Origin: Deltaproteobacteria bacterium
GTDB lineage: Bacteria; UBA10199; JACPAL01
DNA: 64,000 nucleotides
Direction: 5' to 3'
NCBI GenBank assembly: GCA_016180845.1
Contig: JACPAK010000001.1
Coordinates: 489,497-553,496 of the forward strand
The notes beneath the pieces are model-generated. The model was not told the DNA's origin and made no database searches. It saw only the letters and a program-made list of their open reading frames with translations. Of the stretch, positions 14,597-23,141 are shown piece after piece. Made by a program: the position numbers and the translations under genes. Numbering within the stretch: the stretch's first letter is position 1; every line of letters starts with the position of its first letter.

Positions 14597-15912
14597 GGGA
14601 GTGGCTCACTGTGCAGGATTCCCTCGAGGCCCAATTCTTTCAGAACTCCACGGGTAAAATCACCCCTCGTTTCCCCACTTCTCACAAAATAGGAATCCTG
14701 ATCAGCAGCGAGGTGATGGAAGAGTTGTCTTTCAAAGCCTGGTGCCAGATCGCTGCGAATTGATCTGTCTTTAATCGGATACGCGCATTTGAGATTCCCC
14801 GCCAGACCATACAACAAATTTATACGGTAGAAACGGAAGAGGGGGATCAGCCCCTCAATCTTATCTGGTGAGGGTCCCCTTGCAACTCGATGACGAATCA
14901 TTTGCCCCAAGACATCGGCCTGTAAAAGATGGGCGTTTCTCTCATTGAGGGTAGAATATCCAACATAAAGCTCATTTCGAAAAGACAGAGTTGTCGCATA
15001 AAACCGATGATAGGTTTCATGGGCCAGCGTGGCGAGCAGTCCGCTTGGAAAAACTCGACCCATTTTCGCCTTCATCGACTCGACATTTAAAGCGACGACA
15101 CCGAAAAAAGGTGACTTCAACTCTCCCAAGAGCTCTCGTTCGTTTGATTGAGGGAGGTCATGGGCAAAAACAACCGTTTCATTGTAACGAAGGAGAAAAT
15201 CCCATAACGTTGAATTCTCCGGCAGAGAGAATTCCCTGGCCACCTCTGCGGAGAGCGGAATTTCTCGAGCTTCTGCTTGCATATCTGATGGGATTTCCTC
15301 AATCCTCACCTCGACAGGATCACGCGAAGCAGAGACCTCTTCCCAGGTGAGGGCATTCTCCCTTTTTGGAGGGATATGACTTTTCCCTGTCCGACGACGA
15401 ACCGCTTCCATGAGTCTCTCCATCTCGACTTTTTGAAGGGGTGGTCCAAAGGTTTGAGTCAGGAGAATTTCGGCAAGGGTAAAATGACGGATATAATTGA
15501 GCGCCATGACACGTTCTTGAGGGGTTTGTCCCAAGTATTCTTCATAGAGTTTTGGGAGTTCGCCAATGGCCCATCGGCGCATCTCTGATAGATCATAAGA
15601 ATCAGGAAATTCAGCTGCCGCTATTGAAGAGGCGAACAAGGGGCACCCCGTCTGAGGGAGAGACATCGTCGCTTCCTGACAAACGCGGGAAATCGCTAAA
15701 AGGGGCCCCGAGGCTTCTGCATCACGCCAGGGATCCTTCTGAAAAAAAGAGTTTGGTATTCCTTGAAGAAGTTTTCGAAATCTCTCTTCAAGTTCTTTTA
15801 ATTGGTTTGAATCACTTGGTGGACCCTCTTTTCTCGTGCGAAGGCTATCCCAAGCAACGACCGCACCGGTGGCAAAAACAGATCCTGCCAAGATGACTCT
15901 CGAAAGCTGCAT
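14593..15912 (-). CDS. putative exported zinc metallopeptidase
   Basis: A 439-aa protein whose N-terminus (MQLSRVILAGSVFATGAVVA) reads as a signal peptide or anchor. The key motif is HETYH at residues 298-302 in ATLAHETYHRFYA, the HExxH zinc site; a possible third ligand is Glu324 in TLNERNAHLLQAD. The region before it (YNETVVFAHDLPQSNE) is not a family I recognise. The rest is mostly helical, with no other domain. The simplest reading is a periplasmic or inner-membrane-anchored metalloprotease, perhaps with a gluzincin-type ligand set, but the motif alone does not prove activity. No neighbour suggests a substrate. Confidence 0.65.
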   Translation of the reverse strand: MQLSRVILAGSVFATGAVVAWDSLRTRKEGPPSDSNQLKELEERFRKLLQGIPNSFFQKDPWRDAEASGPLLAISRVCQEATMSLPQTGCPLFASSIAAAEFPDSYDLSEMRRWAIGELPKLYEEYLGQTPQERVMALNYIRHFTLAEILLTQTFGPPLQKVEMERLMEAVRRRTGKSHIPPKRENALTWEEVSASRDPVEVRIEEIPSDMQAEAREIPLSAEVAREFSLPENSTLWDFLLRYNETVVFAHDLPQSNERELLGELKSPFFGVVALNVESMKAKMGRVFPSGLLATLAHETYHRFYATTLSFRNELYVGYSTLNERNAHLLQADVLGQMIRHRVARGPSPDKIEGLIPLFRFYRINLLYGLAGNLKCAYPIKDRSIRSDLAPGFERQLFHHLAADQDSYFVRSGETRGDFTRGVLKELGLEGILHSEPLP

Positions 15913-15989
15913 GGGCTTATCTTCGATCCCTGATGGGAAAAGTTGCGTATGACCTGGTGACTGGAGTTCGAGCTAAGCACATTTTTTTA

Positions 15990-16928
15990 CTAAAAAACAA
16001 CCCAGCCCGATCCCTTAAATCCAAAGTTAAAGACCTCGGGATGAAAGATTTCCGCTAAGATTTCAAGTGATTCGACCAACCTTGGTCCGGGTCGATTGAA
16101 GTATTGGTTCCCATCCAGAAGATAGACCTTCTTGTTCCGAACCGCCTTGAGTTGAGCCCATCCCCTCCGTTCGGTAAGAACCGCCATCTCACTTCGAACC
16201 TTTTCAATCCCCCATCCACAGGGAAGACAAAGAATGATATCTGGATCCTTTTTAACAAGATCCTCCCACGTCATCCATGGCGAATGCTTTCCCGCCTCGC
16301 CAAAGAGATTCACTCCTCCGGCCATTTCCACAAGCTCCGGCATCCAGTTTCCTGCCGCCATGAGGGGATCGAGCCACTCGATACAGGCGACGGCCGGTTT
16401 TGATGATATATTCATGGAGCGGTTGGCTCGGGTCGGGCGCCCGCCCTGAGATAGGACCCGCTCCATTCTTTCTTTAAGCTCGGTGACCAATATTTTTCCA
16501 TGCTCCGCAATCCCCAACGCCTCCGCCACCTTTTGGATATCCCTCCAAAGATCGGCGAGAGATTCTGTCTTCAGAGAAACAATCTTCGGTCGCGATGGAA
16601 TAATCTCACAGACCGCCGCCTCCACATCCTTGAGGCTCACCGCGCAGACCTCGCATTGATCTTGGGTAACAATGACGTCGGGTTTTAATTTCCGTAAGAG
16701 ATCGGCATCGACACGATAAACAGAAATCCCTTCCTGGACGATCGCCTTGACCCGTTGGTCAATCTCATAGCTTGTTCCATCTGTATTGAATTTGGGTTCG
16801 GTACAGACCGGAAGTTTGCTGACCCATTTAGGATAATCACACTCATGGGAACGACCGACAAGTTGATCGCCACAACCTAAGGCACAGACAATTTCCGTAC
16901 TACTCGCAATCAAGGAGAGAATTCTCAT
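15990..16928 (-). CDS. cobalamin-binding-type solute-binding protein
   Basis: A 312-aa protein with the two-lobed TroA/BtuF fold: the start RILSLIASSTEIVCALGCG, then LVGRSHECDYP and PDVIVTQDQCEVCAVS, and in the second half the segment LDPLMAAGNWMPELVEMAGG. The family binds vitamin B12 or metal chelates for ABC import. The protein begins directly with the mature fold and has no signal peptide, so it may act in the cytoplasm or be a distinct cobalamin-related protein. Its start overlaps the stop of the symporter gene by 4 nt, and no btuC or btuD lies nearby. Ligand is inferred from the family only. Confidence 0.75.
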   Translation of the reverse strand: MRILSLIASSTEIVCALGCGDQLVGRSHECDYPKWVSKLPVCTEPKFNTDGTSYEIDQRVKAIVQEGISVYRVDADLLRKLKPDVIVTQDQCEVCAVSLKDVEAAVCEIIPSRPKIVSLKTESLADLWRDIQKVAEALGIAEHGKILVTELKERMERVLSQGGRPTRANRSMNISSKPAVACIEWLDPLMAAGNWMPELVEMAGGVNLFGEAGKHSPWMTWEDLVKKDPDIILCLPCGWGIEKVRSEMAVLTERRGWAQLKAVRNKKVYLLDGNQYFNRPGPRLVESLEILAEIFHPEVFNFGFKGSGWVVF

Positions 16929-18343
16929 ATTTTACGTGGGAAAATTTGACCAAAAAGCCAGATCAGGAAAAGTCCGGCAAAAAAGATAACTGTTAGCGAA
17001 TCCCCCCAGATATGGATCGCGACGGTCCCGAAAACCATCCCGGCGACAAGTCCCAAGCTGGTTACCCTTTTCCAAAAAAGTGCCATCAAGACCGCCGGGC
17101 CAAGACCAGACGCCAATCCTCCCCAAGCGTTAAAGACCTGACCGAAGACGTCAGTTCGGCGCCAGGAAATCAGAATCGCTGCAACACCTAACGCGAGACA
17201 AATCGCACGACTCAAGACGAGGGCTGTCTTCCCCTCCGGATTTCCCCCGAAGAGTTTGACATAAATATCCTCAACAAGCGCTGAGATCGCGACGAGGAGT
17301 TGGGAGTCGACTGTCGACATCATCGCCGCCACAGCTGCCGACATCAAGACTCCGGAAAACCAGGGTGGGAGATTCGCAACAGACAAGAGCGGAAAGATCT
17401 GATCAGGATCTGTCATGCCCGGACCGTACTGTGCGAGTCCCACAAAACCGAGCGCTGCCGCCCCATACATGACGAGGATCGCCCAGACGATCGCGATCAG
17501 CGCTGACATCCTGAGCTTCTGTGTCTCACGGATTGCCATGAAGTTGACCAGGATATGCGGCTGCCCGGGATAACCAAGTCCCCACGAAAGGCTTCCGATC
17601 ACAACACCTGTCAAAAGCGCCATTCCCTCCTTGCCGCCGGTGATTGTTAGAGAAGTGGGATTGGCGGCTTGCATCGCCTGAAAGAGTTCGCCAAAGCCAC
17701 CCAGATTCAGGATTGCAATCGTCGGGAGGATGATCAGCGCGACTGCCATCATCATCCCCTGTATAAAATCAGTGTAGGCTGCGGCGAGAAACCCACCCGC
17801 CATTGTGTAGGCGAGGATCACGATCGAGCCAATCAGAACCCCTTGATGATAGGTTAGTGAAACGGTTCCCCACGGCGTTTGCACATTCGAAAAGATTGTC
17901 TCAAAAATCTTCCCCGCCGCGATATACTGGGCCGCGATATAGGAGGCGTAAAAAATTAGGATGATCAGCACGGAGACAATTCGAACGGCCGGAAATTTTC
18001 CACGACCGACACGTGACTCAAGGAAATCAGGGATCGTAAGCGAACCGCTTGCCTCAGTCATCTGCCGCATCGGGATCGCCATCACGAGCCAGCTGAAAAC
18101 AATGCCGACCAGGAGACCGACAATGACCCAGAGGATTGAAAAACCAGCCAAGTAAGCGGCTGCCGGCAAGCCAATAAAGAGCCAGCCACTCATGTCAGAG
18201 GCTTGTGCCGAGATGGCGGTCAGCCAGGTTCCAAGACGCCTCCCTCCGAGAATATAGTCTGAGAGATTACGATTGAGACGGGTACAGGCAAGCCCCACGG
18301 CAAGGAGAACGAAGAGATAGATAAGGAAAACAACCAGAATCAT
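16925..18343 (-). CDS. sodium/proline-type symporter (PutP-like)
   Basis: A 472-aa SSS-family carrier with about 13 membrane helices. The PutP-type marks are the N-terminal YILGGRRLGTWLTAISAQAS, DMSGWLFIGLPAAAY at about 50-64, the AYTDFIQGMMM region and MSAAVAAMMSTVDSQLL near 320-336 (sodium site). PutP carriers import proline with sodium; related carriers take other substrates. The start overlaps the stop of a 28-codon membrane ORF (ATGA), and the stop overlaps the BtuF-like gene, giving a three-gene operon. Homology to PutP is clear, but the substrate is not certain. Confidence 0.88.
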   Translation of the reverse strand: MILVVFLIYLFVLLAVGLACTRLNRNLSDYILGGRRLGTWLTAISAQASDMSGWLFIGLPAAAYLAGFSILWVIVGLLVGIVFSWLVMAIPMRQMTEASGSLTIPDFLESRVGRGKFPAVRIVSVLIILIFYASYIAAQYIAAGKIFETIFSNVQTPWGTVSLTYHQGVLIGSIVILAYTMAGGFLAAAYTDFIQGMMMAVALIILPTIAILNLGGFGELFQAMQAANPTSLTITGGKEGMALLTGVVIGSLSWGLGYPGQPHILVNFMAIRETQKLRMSALIAIVWAILVMYGAAALGFVGLAQYGPGMTDPDQIFPLLSVANLPPWFSGVLMSAAVAAMMSTVDSQLLVAISALVEDIYVKLFGGNPEGKTALVLSRAICLALGVAAILISWRRTDVFGQVFNAWGGLASGLGPAVLMALFWKRVTSLGLVAGMVFGTVAIHIWGDSLTVIFFAGLFLIWLFGQIFPRKI

Positions 18344-18426
18344 CGTTTTCTAAAAAACCAAATAGCTAAACCAACAGAAACAAGTGGTGGAAGAATCAAG
18401 AAAAGAAGAGTCGATGTTGGCAACAT
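18340..18426 (-). CDS. 28-aa membrane microprotein upstream of the symporter
   Basis: A 28-codon frame from an ATG at 18426, with a GAAAGAGAG site upstream, encoding a short N-terminus, one hydrophobic helix (LLFLILPPLVSVGLAIWFF) and a basic end (RKR). The TGA at 18340-18342 overlaps the symporter ATG as ATGA. Small single-helix proteins placed directly before SSS or NSS transporters are known as small accessory subunits (MetS-like). The size, hydrophobic helix, basic C-terminus and overlap fit such a subunit. That it is translated is an inference. Confidence 0.65.
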   Translation of the reverse strand: MLPTSTLLFLILPPLVSVGLAIWFFRKR

Positions 18427-18458
18427 CTCTCTTTCGTTCTCATGACTTTTGATCGATG

Positions 18459-19169
18459 TCAAAAGTTTCGGGTAATTTTTTCTATTTCCGATGGCGTGAG
18501 GGACCGATACTGTCCTGGACGCAAATCACCAAGCTGCAACGAGCCTATCGATACCCGTATCAAACGAATCACATCAAGTCCCACCGCCTCACACATCCGA
18601 CGGATCTGCCGGTTTTTCCCCTCGGTGATCGTGATTTCCAACCAGTCATCGTCCAGAATTTTTACCTGACACGGCGCCGTTACATAGCCACCGATGTCAA
18701 CGCCTCCGGATAATTTCCTAATAACGTCCCCTCTCCCCCTTATCTTCACCCGATACGTTTTCGGAATCCCCTTACTCGGATGCGTCATCCGATGATGCAG
18801 CTCCCCATCATTGGTCAGGAAGACAAGCCCTTCAGAATCAAAATCAAGTCGTCCGACATAATTAACACGCTCAGGGATCTCTTTGAGATAGTCATAGATC
18901 GTCGGTCTTCCCTCCGGATCATGGCGAGTCACCATCACATTTTTTGGTTTGTGGAAAATGTAGTAGACGAGGTGCGGCCTCTCCCGAATCTCCTTCCCAT
19001 CCACCACCACATGATCCTTCTCTGGGTCGATGGAGATCCCCATCTCTTTGATGACCTGTCCATTCAGCGAGACCCTGCCGGCGAGAATCATTTTCTCCCC
19101 CTCGCGCCTCGAACAAACCCCTGCCTGGGAGAGAAATTTCTGGAGCCTCATTTTTCTTTTGCCATTCAT
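18459..19169 (-). CDS. rluB: 23S rRNA pseudouridine synthase (RluB/RsuA family)
   Basis: A 236-aa pseudouridine synthase. An N-terminal S4 RNA-binding domain (MRLQKFLSQAGVCSRREGE, LNGQVIKEMG) is followed by the catalytic domain with YVGRLDFDSEGLVFLTNDG at about 101-119, where the Asp of GRLDFDSEG is the nucleophile, and the KNRQIRRMCEAVGL motif near 192-205. RluB modifies U2605 of 23S rRNA in E. coli; RsuA and RluE/F are near relatives, and the length and S4 start favour RluB. The start at 19169 or an internal ATG six codons later are both possible. It diverges from the histone gene by 46 nt. Confidence 0.9.
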   Translation of the reverse strand: MNGKRKMRLQKFLSQAGVCSRREGEKMILAGRVSLNGQVIKEMGISIDPEKDHVVVDGKEIRERPHLVYYIFHKPKNVMVTRHDPEGRPTIYDYLKEIPERVNYVGRLDFDSEGLVFLTNDGELHHRMTHPSKGIPKTYRVKIRGRGDVIRKLSGGVDIGGYVTAPCQVKILDDDWLEITITEGKNRQIRRMCEAVGLDVIRLIRVSIGSLQLGDLRPGQYRSLTPSEIEKITRNF

Positions 19170-19215
19170 TTTAAACTTGCTATATCAGTTTTCTAACAAA
19201 CTAAGGAGGAATTCA

Positions 19216-19431
19216 ATGAGTGATCTTCTTGTCGTCGCTTCAAAAATTAAGAAATATATTAAAGAAAAATCGCAGATGAGCACCGCAGCCTCAACCCTCA
19301 ATGTCCTTTCAGAAATTATTAAAGGGGTCTGTGACAAGGCGATCACGAACGCCCAGTCAGACGGCCGGAAGACGGTAATGGACCGAGATGTTCCACAATC
19401 GTCTTCGGGTTCTTCTCCGTCTCTTGATTAA
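19216..19431 (+). CDS. bacterial histone-fold protein
   Basis: A 71-aa basic protein with the layout of a single histone fold: a first helix (LVVASKIKKYIKEKSQ), a long central helix (STAASTLNVLSEIIKGVCDKAI), then DGRKTVMDRDV at residues 49-59 carrying the Arg-Thr loop 2 motif seen in histones. A short Ser-rich tail follows. This matches the small one-fold histones of Bdellovibrio and relatives, which bind DNA and form dimers. AAGGAGGA at 19203-19210 sits 5 nt before the ATG. A longer frame starting at 19030 is not used, as its extra part overlaps rluB. Confidence 0.82.
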   Translation: MSDLLVVASKIKKYIKEKSQMSTAASTLNVLSEIIKGVCDKAITNAQSDGRKTVMDRDVPQSSSGSSPSLD

Positions 19432-19480
19432 ATTATAACCCTCGCGGCGGATCTCTTCGAGTCGCTGCCTTTGATTGTTA

Positions 19481-20494
19481 TTATCGACCCAGACCAAAAA
19501 AAGGATTCCCAAGGATGTGGCTCCTCATCTGGCCTGCTTTTTCTGAATCCGTTCTGTCATTCCGAAAGACGAAATAATATTGGTATGGAACAAACAAAAG
19601 ATCAGAGAAAAGGCCGAATTTGAATGTGCCAGGCTTGAAGAGCATCATCGCAATGAGCCTGCGGGTCCATCCCCACTTAATGTTGGTCCAAAAAATATCG
19701 CACATATAGTCATACCGTACCTCTTGGCGGTCGACGGGCTCGATCCCACGCCATATTCTGTCAAATGAGTGAGTCAGACTATCCCAAAAGGCATCGGGCC
19801 CTGAATAGCCATCGAATTTTTCCCGACCCCTTCGGATGTTTTCATAGCTGGCCATACCGAGGAGGACACTGAGGCTGATGAAGATTCCCATAACAAAGAT
19901 TTGCCAAATAGAATGAATACCGCCCAAGGCAAGTCTTGAACGATCCATCCAGCTCTTGCCCGGCCTGAAGAGGTTCAGGTACTCACGCCCTTTGTGCCAA
20001 GGGAACTTCGTTGGGACAAACCCCTTGTGGATACGCCATGGAGCCGAGAGAAATCCAAAGAGTCGTGTTCCTGAAACAGAAAGTGCGGTGACATTGGCTA
20101 AGTAGGTCAAGAGATGGCAACCAGCGAAACCGACTGGATCCCATTGGGAATTTGTTAGCTCATGCTGGAGCATCGATTCCACGGCGATAGCGGTGATAAG
20201 ATTCGACAGGGCACCAGTATGGGGATGTTCAGCGTTTGTCTTCCAGATTTCCCCAAATCGTTTTAGGGTATTAGCAGACGATACCCTGGAACGTTGTTCG
20301 AGGAAACACGGAAGGGATTCGAAGAGGCCACGTGTCAGAGGTGTGCGGGAAAAGGAGAGGTAGAGTCCTAACATTGCAAGTCCGGAGAGAGCGGTTCTTT
20401 GAAAGGTCAGGTAAGGTGAACGGGGTTTCGGTATAGAATCATCAGCGGGTAAGGCTGCTTGCCCCGTCACCCCCAAGGTTGGAACAAACACCAT
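19481..20494 (-). CDS. hypothetical membrane protein, 337 aa
   Basis: An integral membrane protein of unknown family. Hydrophobic segments lie near residues 35-48 (SGLAMLGLYLSF), 125-145 (FAGCHLLTYLANVTALSVSG), 195-215 (IWQIFVMGIFISLSVLLGM) and in the C-terminal quarter (RLIAMMLF, LLFVPYQYYFVF). No signature motif is visible. It lies 17 nt downstream of arsC on the same strand, so it could end that operon. Function cannot be proposed. Confidence 0.6.
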   Translation of the reverse strand: MVFVPTLGVTGQAALPADDSIPKPRSPYLTFQRTALSGLAMLGLYLSFSRTPLTRGLFESLPCFLEQRSRVSSANTLKRFGEIWKTNAEHPHTGALSNLITAIAVESMLQHELTNSQWDPVGFAGCHLLTYLANVTALSVSGTRLFGFLSAPWRIHKGFVPTKFPWHKGREYLNLFRPGKSWMDRSRLALGGIHSIWQIFVMGIFISLSVLLGMASYENIRRGREKFDGYSGPDAFWDSLTHSFDRIWRGIEPVDRQEVRYDYMCDIFWTNIKWGWTRRLIAMMLFKPGTFKFGLFSDLLFVPYQYYFVFRNDRTDSEKAGQMRSHILGNPFFGLGR

Positions 20495-20511
20495 CAGTCT
20501 TGCTCATAAAC

Positions 20512-20904
20512 CTATTGAAACGATTCGACAAGAAGTTGTTTCACCTTTTCCTCAATCAAGTCCCGCGTTTCCCTGAAAAAATCGAGGGGACGTCCAACAG
20601 GATCCGGGATATCCCATTCGATTCTCTTTTTCGCCTTGAGTGTTGGACACCGATCTCCGCACCCCATCAGGACAGCGATATCAAATTCGATGTCCGGAAG
20701 ATCATTGATCCCCTTGGACCGATGACGGGAAATATCGATCCCCTTCTCCTTCATGACCTTTACCGTCTCCGAAACAACAAAACCGAGCGGGTGGGAACCG
20801 GCGCTATATATAAGGTAGGTGTCCCCTGCATAATGTCGGGAAAAACCTTCGGCCATCTGGCTCCGACAGGCATTTCCGATACAGACAAAGACGATTGATT
20901 TCAT
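20512..20904 (-). CDS. arsC: arsenate reductase, LMW-phosphatase type
   Basis: A 130-aa protein of the low-molecular-weight phosphatase / ArsC family. The P-loop is FVCIGNACRSQMAEGFSRHY with the catalytic Cys8 and Arg14 of the CX5R motif. Later comes LMGCGDRCPTL, with two Cys in the region where thioredoxin-coupled ArsC carries its redox pair, then WDIPDPVGR, whose Asp is the general acid. It reduces arsenate to arsenite, or may dephosphorylate tyrosine. The ATG at 20904 is preferred because it overlaps the stop of the Opu gene (ATGA); a start 10 codons earlier lies inside that gene. No arsB or acr3 lies near. Confidence 0.83.
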   Translation of the reverse strand: MKSIVFVCIGNACRSQMAEGFSRHYAGDTYLIYSAGSHPLGFVVSETVKVMKEKGIDISRHRSKGINDLPDIEFDIAVLMGCGDRCPTLKAKKRIEWDIPDPVGRPLDFFRETRDLIEEKVKQLLVESFQ

Positions 20905-22373
20905 AACACCCTCAGCCCCCGCGGTGTAATCCATTTCTCTAACGTTTCAAAGAAAATTTCAGCCAGTATCGCCAAAAGCGCTGCCGGGATTGCCCCACGA
21001 AAGACGATTCGCATGTCATTTAAAGCAAGGCCGGTCACGATCGGTTCACCGAGACCACCGGCACCGATGAAAGCGGCGAGTGTGGCTGTTCCAATATTGG
21101 TCACGGTGCTGATCCGAATCCCCGCCATAATAAATCGCGCCGCCATCGGGATCTCGACATAACGGAGCCTCTGCCACTTCGTGAGCCCGAGGCCATCGGC
21201 TGATTCAAGAATCAGTGGGGAAATCTCCCGGATCCCGACACAACTGTTCCGTACAATCGGAAGCAACCCATAGATAAAGAGCGCTGTGATCGCCGGGACC
21301 GTACCGATTCCCAAAATAGGGATCATAAAAACAAGCAGGGCGATTCCCGGAATTGTTTGGGCCACGCCAGCGATACTCAAAACCACTTGGGCTAATTTCT
21401 TTCGTCGACTCACGAGGATTCCTGCCGGGAGACCGATGAGTGTGGCCAATCCGACAGAGACAAAAGTCAGTAAGAGATGTTCGAAAATGAGCTGACCGAT
21501 CCCGCGAGAGACCACTGTCTGCTGTTTTGGAATCAGCCCCTCTTCGACCAAAAAAGAGGTTGTCGCCTCCGAAAAACTCTTTCCATCCAGTTCGACTGCG
21601 GCGTTGAGATGCTGCATTTTCTCTTCGGAAATTTTTCCTGCCACAAGATTTAAAACATCCCTTACCTCCGGATGATGCAGCAGAAAATCGTTTCGAACCA
21701 AAGGGGCCGCAAGATATTTTTGAAAAAACTGTCGGTCGTCTTCCAGGAGCCGTAAATCGAACTTCCGAATCTTGGCGTCGGTCGAATAGGCGTCGATGAC
21801 ATCGACCTTACCCGCTGCAATCGATTCATAGGCCAATCCATGATCGAGGCCTCTGACCTCCTTGGGCGTCAAGAAATAGGCCTGACTCAAAGAGGGCCAG
21901 CCATCGCCCCTCTCCAAAAACTCATGACTCAACCCATAGCGATATTCCGGATGGGGGCGGAGATCGGAAATTCGTGAAACGGTCTCCGGCACCTGCCCTT
22001 TCGAAACCGCAAGGGCGTAGGTGTTGTTGAAACCAAACGGCTCGAGCCACTCGAGCCGAAATTCTTTTAGAAAAATCTTTTTCAATCCCTGAAAATCCAG
22101 AATTCCTTGACCATGGAGCAAGACTTCGATCGCGGTGCCCGTGTATTCCGGATAGAGATCGATCGACCCGTTCTTCAGCGCCTCGAAACAGACAACCGTC
22201 CCCCCGAGACCGAATTTTCTCTCGACCTTGAGATTTGTCTTCGCCTCGATCAGTTGGGCCGTGATCTCCGAGAGGAGATACCCTTCGGTGAATTTTTTGG
22301 AGCCGATCCGGATCACATCATTGGCATCCAACAAGGAGGGCAACAACATGAAAAGAATCAAAAGAGTCTTCAT
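20901..22373 (-). CDS. OpuC/EgtU-type binding protein-permease fusion
   Basis: A 490-aa fusion of a solute-binding protein and an ABC permease. After a signal sequence (MKTLLILFMLLPSLLDAND) the binding part begins IRIGSKKFTEGYLLSEITAQ, typical of OpuBC/ProX, and runs to about 285. The permease follows, with GQLIFEHLLLTFVSVGLATL and the coupling loop ADGLGLTKWQRLRYVEIPMA. The family imports quaternary ammonium osmolytes or ergothioneine. The order binding protein then permease is the reverse of the usual fused systems (permease first). It lies between the ATPase and arsC with 4-nt overlaps on both sides. Confidence 0.88.
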   Translation of the reverse strand: MKTLLILFMLLPSLLDANDVIRIGSKKFTEGYLLSEITAQLIEAKTNLKVERKFGLGGTVVCFEALKNGSIDLYPEYTGTAIEVLLHGQGILDFQGLKKIFLKEFRLEWLEPFGFNNTYALAVSKGQVPETVSRISDLRPHPEYRYGLSHEFLERGDGWPSLSQAYFLTPKEVRGLDHGLAYESIAAGKVDVIDAYSTDAKIRKFDLRLLEDDRQFFQKYLAAPLVRNDFLLHHPEVRDVLNLVAGKISEEKMQHLNAAVELDGKSFSEATTSFLVEEGLIPKQQTVVSRGIGQLIFEHLLLTFVSVGLATLIGLPAGILVSRRKKLAQVVLSIAGVAQTIPGIALLVFMIPILGIGTVPAITALFIYGLLPIVRNSCVGIREISPLILESADGLGLTKWQRLRYVEIPMAARFIMAGIRISTVTNIGTATLAAFIGAGGLGEPIVTGLALNDMRIVFRGAIPAALLAILAEIFFETLEKWITPRGLRVL

Positions 22374-23095
22374 GAGAAAAAGTCCTTGATGAAATCGGTC
22401 TGTGGGTTATTTCGAATCTCCTCCGGTGCCCCGATCTGCAAAAATTTACCCTGATCCATAATGGCAATCTGATTTCCCATGAGACAGGCCTCCTGCATGT
22501 CGTGGGTCACAAAGAGGATCGTTTTTCGTGTGATCTTTTTCTGAAGCCCCAAAAAATCCCTCTGGATCTGTCGACGTGTGATCGGATCGAGAGCGCCGAA
22601 TGGCTCATCCATCAGGAGAATCGGTGGATCGAGCATCAGCGCTCGTGCGACACCGACACGCTGCTGTTCCCCACCGGAAAGTTCCCTCGGATATTTTGAG
22701 GTATAGATTTCAGGATCGAGATTCACCATCTGGAGGAGCTGTCGAACCCGGTCTTCTTTCCTAAACTTTTCCCAACCCTCAATCTTTGCAACGAGGGAGA
22801 TGTTCTCAAAAACATTGAGATGCGGGAAAAGTCCGCCTTGTTGAATGACGTAACCGATTCCTCGACGGATCTGGTGAATTCTTGAAAAATCGAGCTGCTG
22901 CCCATTGATTTGCACCTCCCCTTCGTCGGGTCGGATGAGACCATTCATCATCTTGAGGAGTGTTGATTTCCCGCAACCACTCTTTCCGACGAGGACGAGA
23001 CATTCTCCCTCCTTAAGATCGAAGGTGAGGTGATCGACCACCGTGCCGTGGCCCCCATAGCTTTTTACGAGATCTCTGACCGAAATCATATTCAT
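22370..23095 (-). CDS. ABC transporter ATPase for osmoprotectant-type uptake
   Basis: A 241-aa ABC ATPase. Walker A is GKSGCGKST at about 37-45, the signature LSGGEQQRVGVARAL at 139-153, Walker B ILLMDEPFGALDP just after, and the H-loop ILFVTHDMQEA. It lacks the C-terminal CBS domains that make OpuAA/ProV sensitive to ionic strength, so salt gating by this protein is unlikely. Its stop overlaps the start of the binding protein-permease gene by 4 nt, which fixes them as one import system. The operon runs on into arsC and diverges from aconitase. Confidence 0.9.
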   Translation of the reverse strand: MNMISVRDLVKSYGGHGTVVDHLTFDLKEGECLVLVGKSGCGKSTLLKMMNGLIRPDEGEVQINGQQLDFSRIHQIRRGIGYVIQQGGLFPHLNVFENISLVAKIEGWEKFRKEDRVRQLLQMVNLDPEIYTSKYPRELSGGEQQRVGVARALMLDPPILLMDEPFGALDPITRRQIQRDFLGLQKKITRKTILFVTHDMQEACLMGNQIAIMDQGKFLQIGAPEEIRNNPQTDFIKDFFS

Positions 23096-23141
23096 CTCCC
23101 CACTAGACGAGATAACTTTTTTTGACTAGTCTTAACCCACT

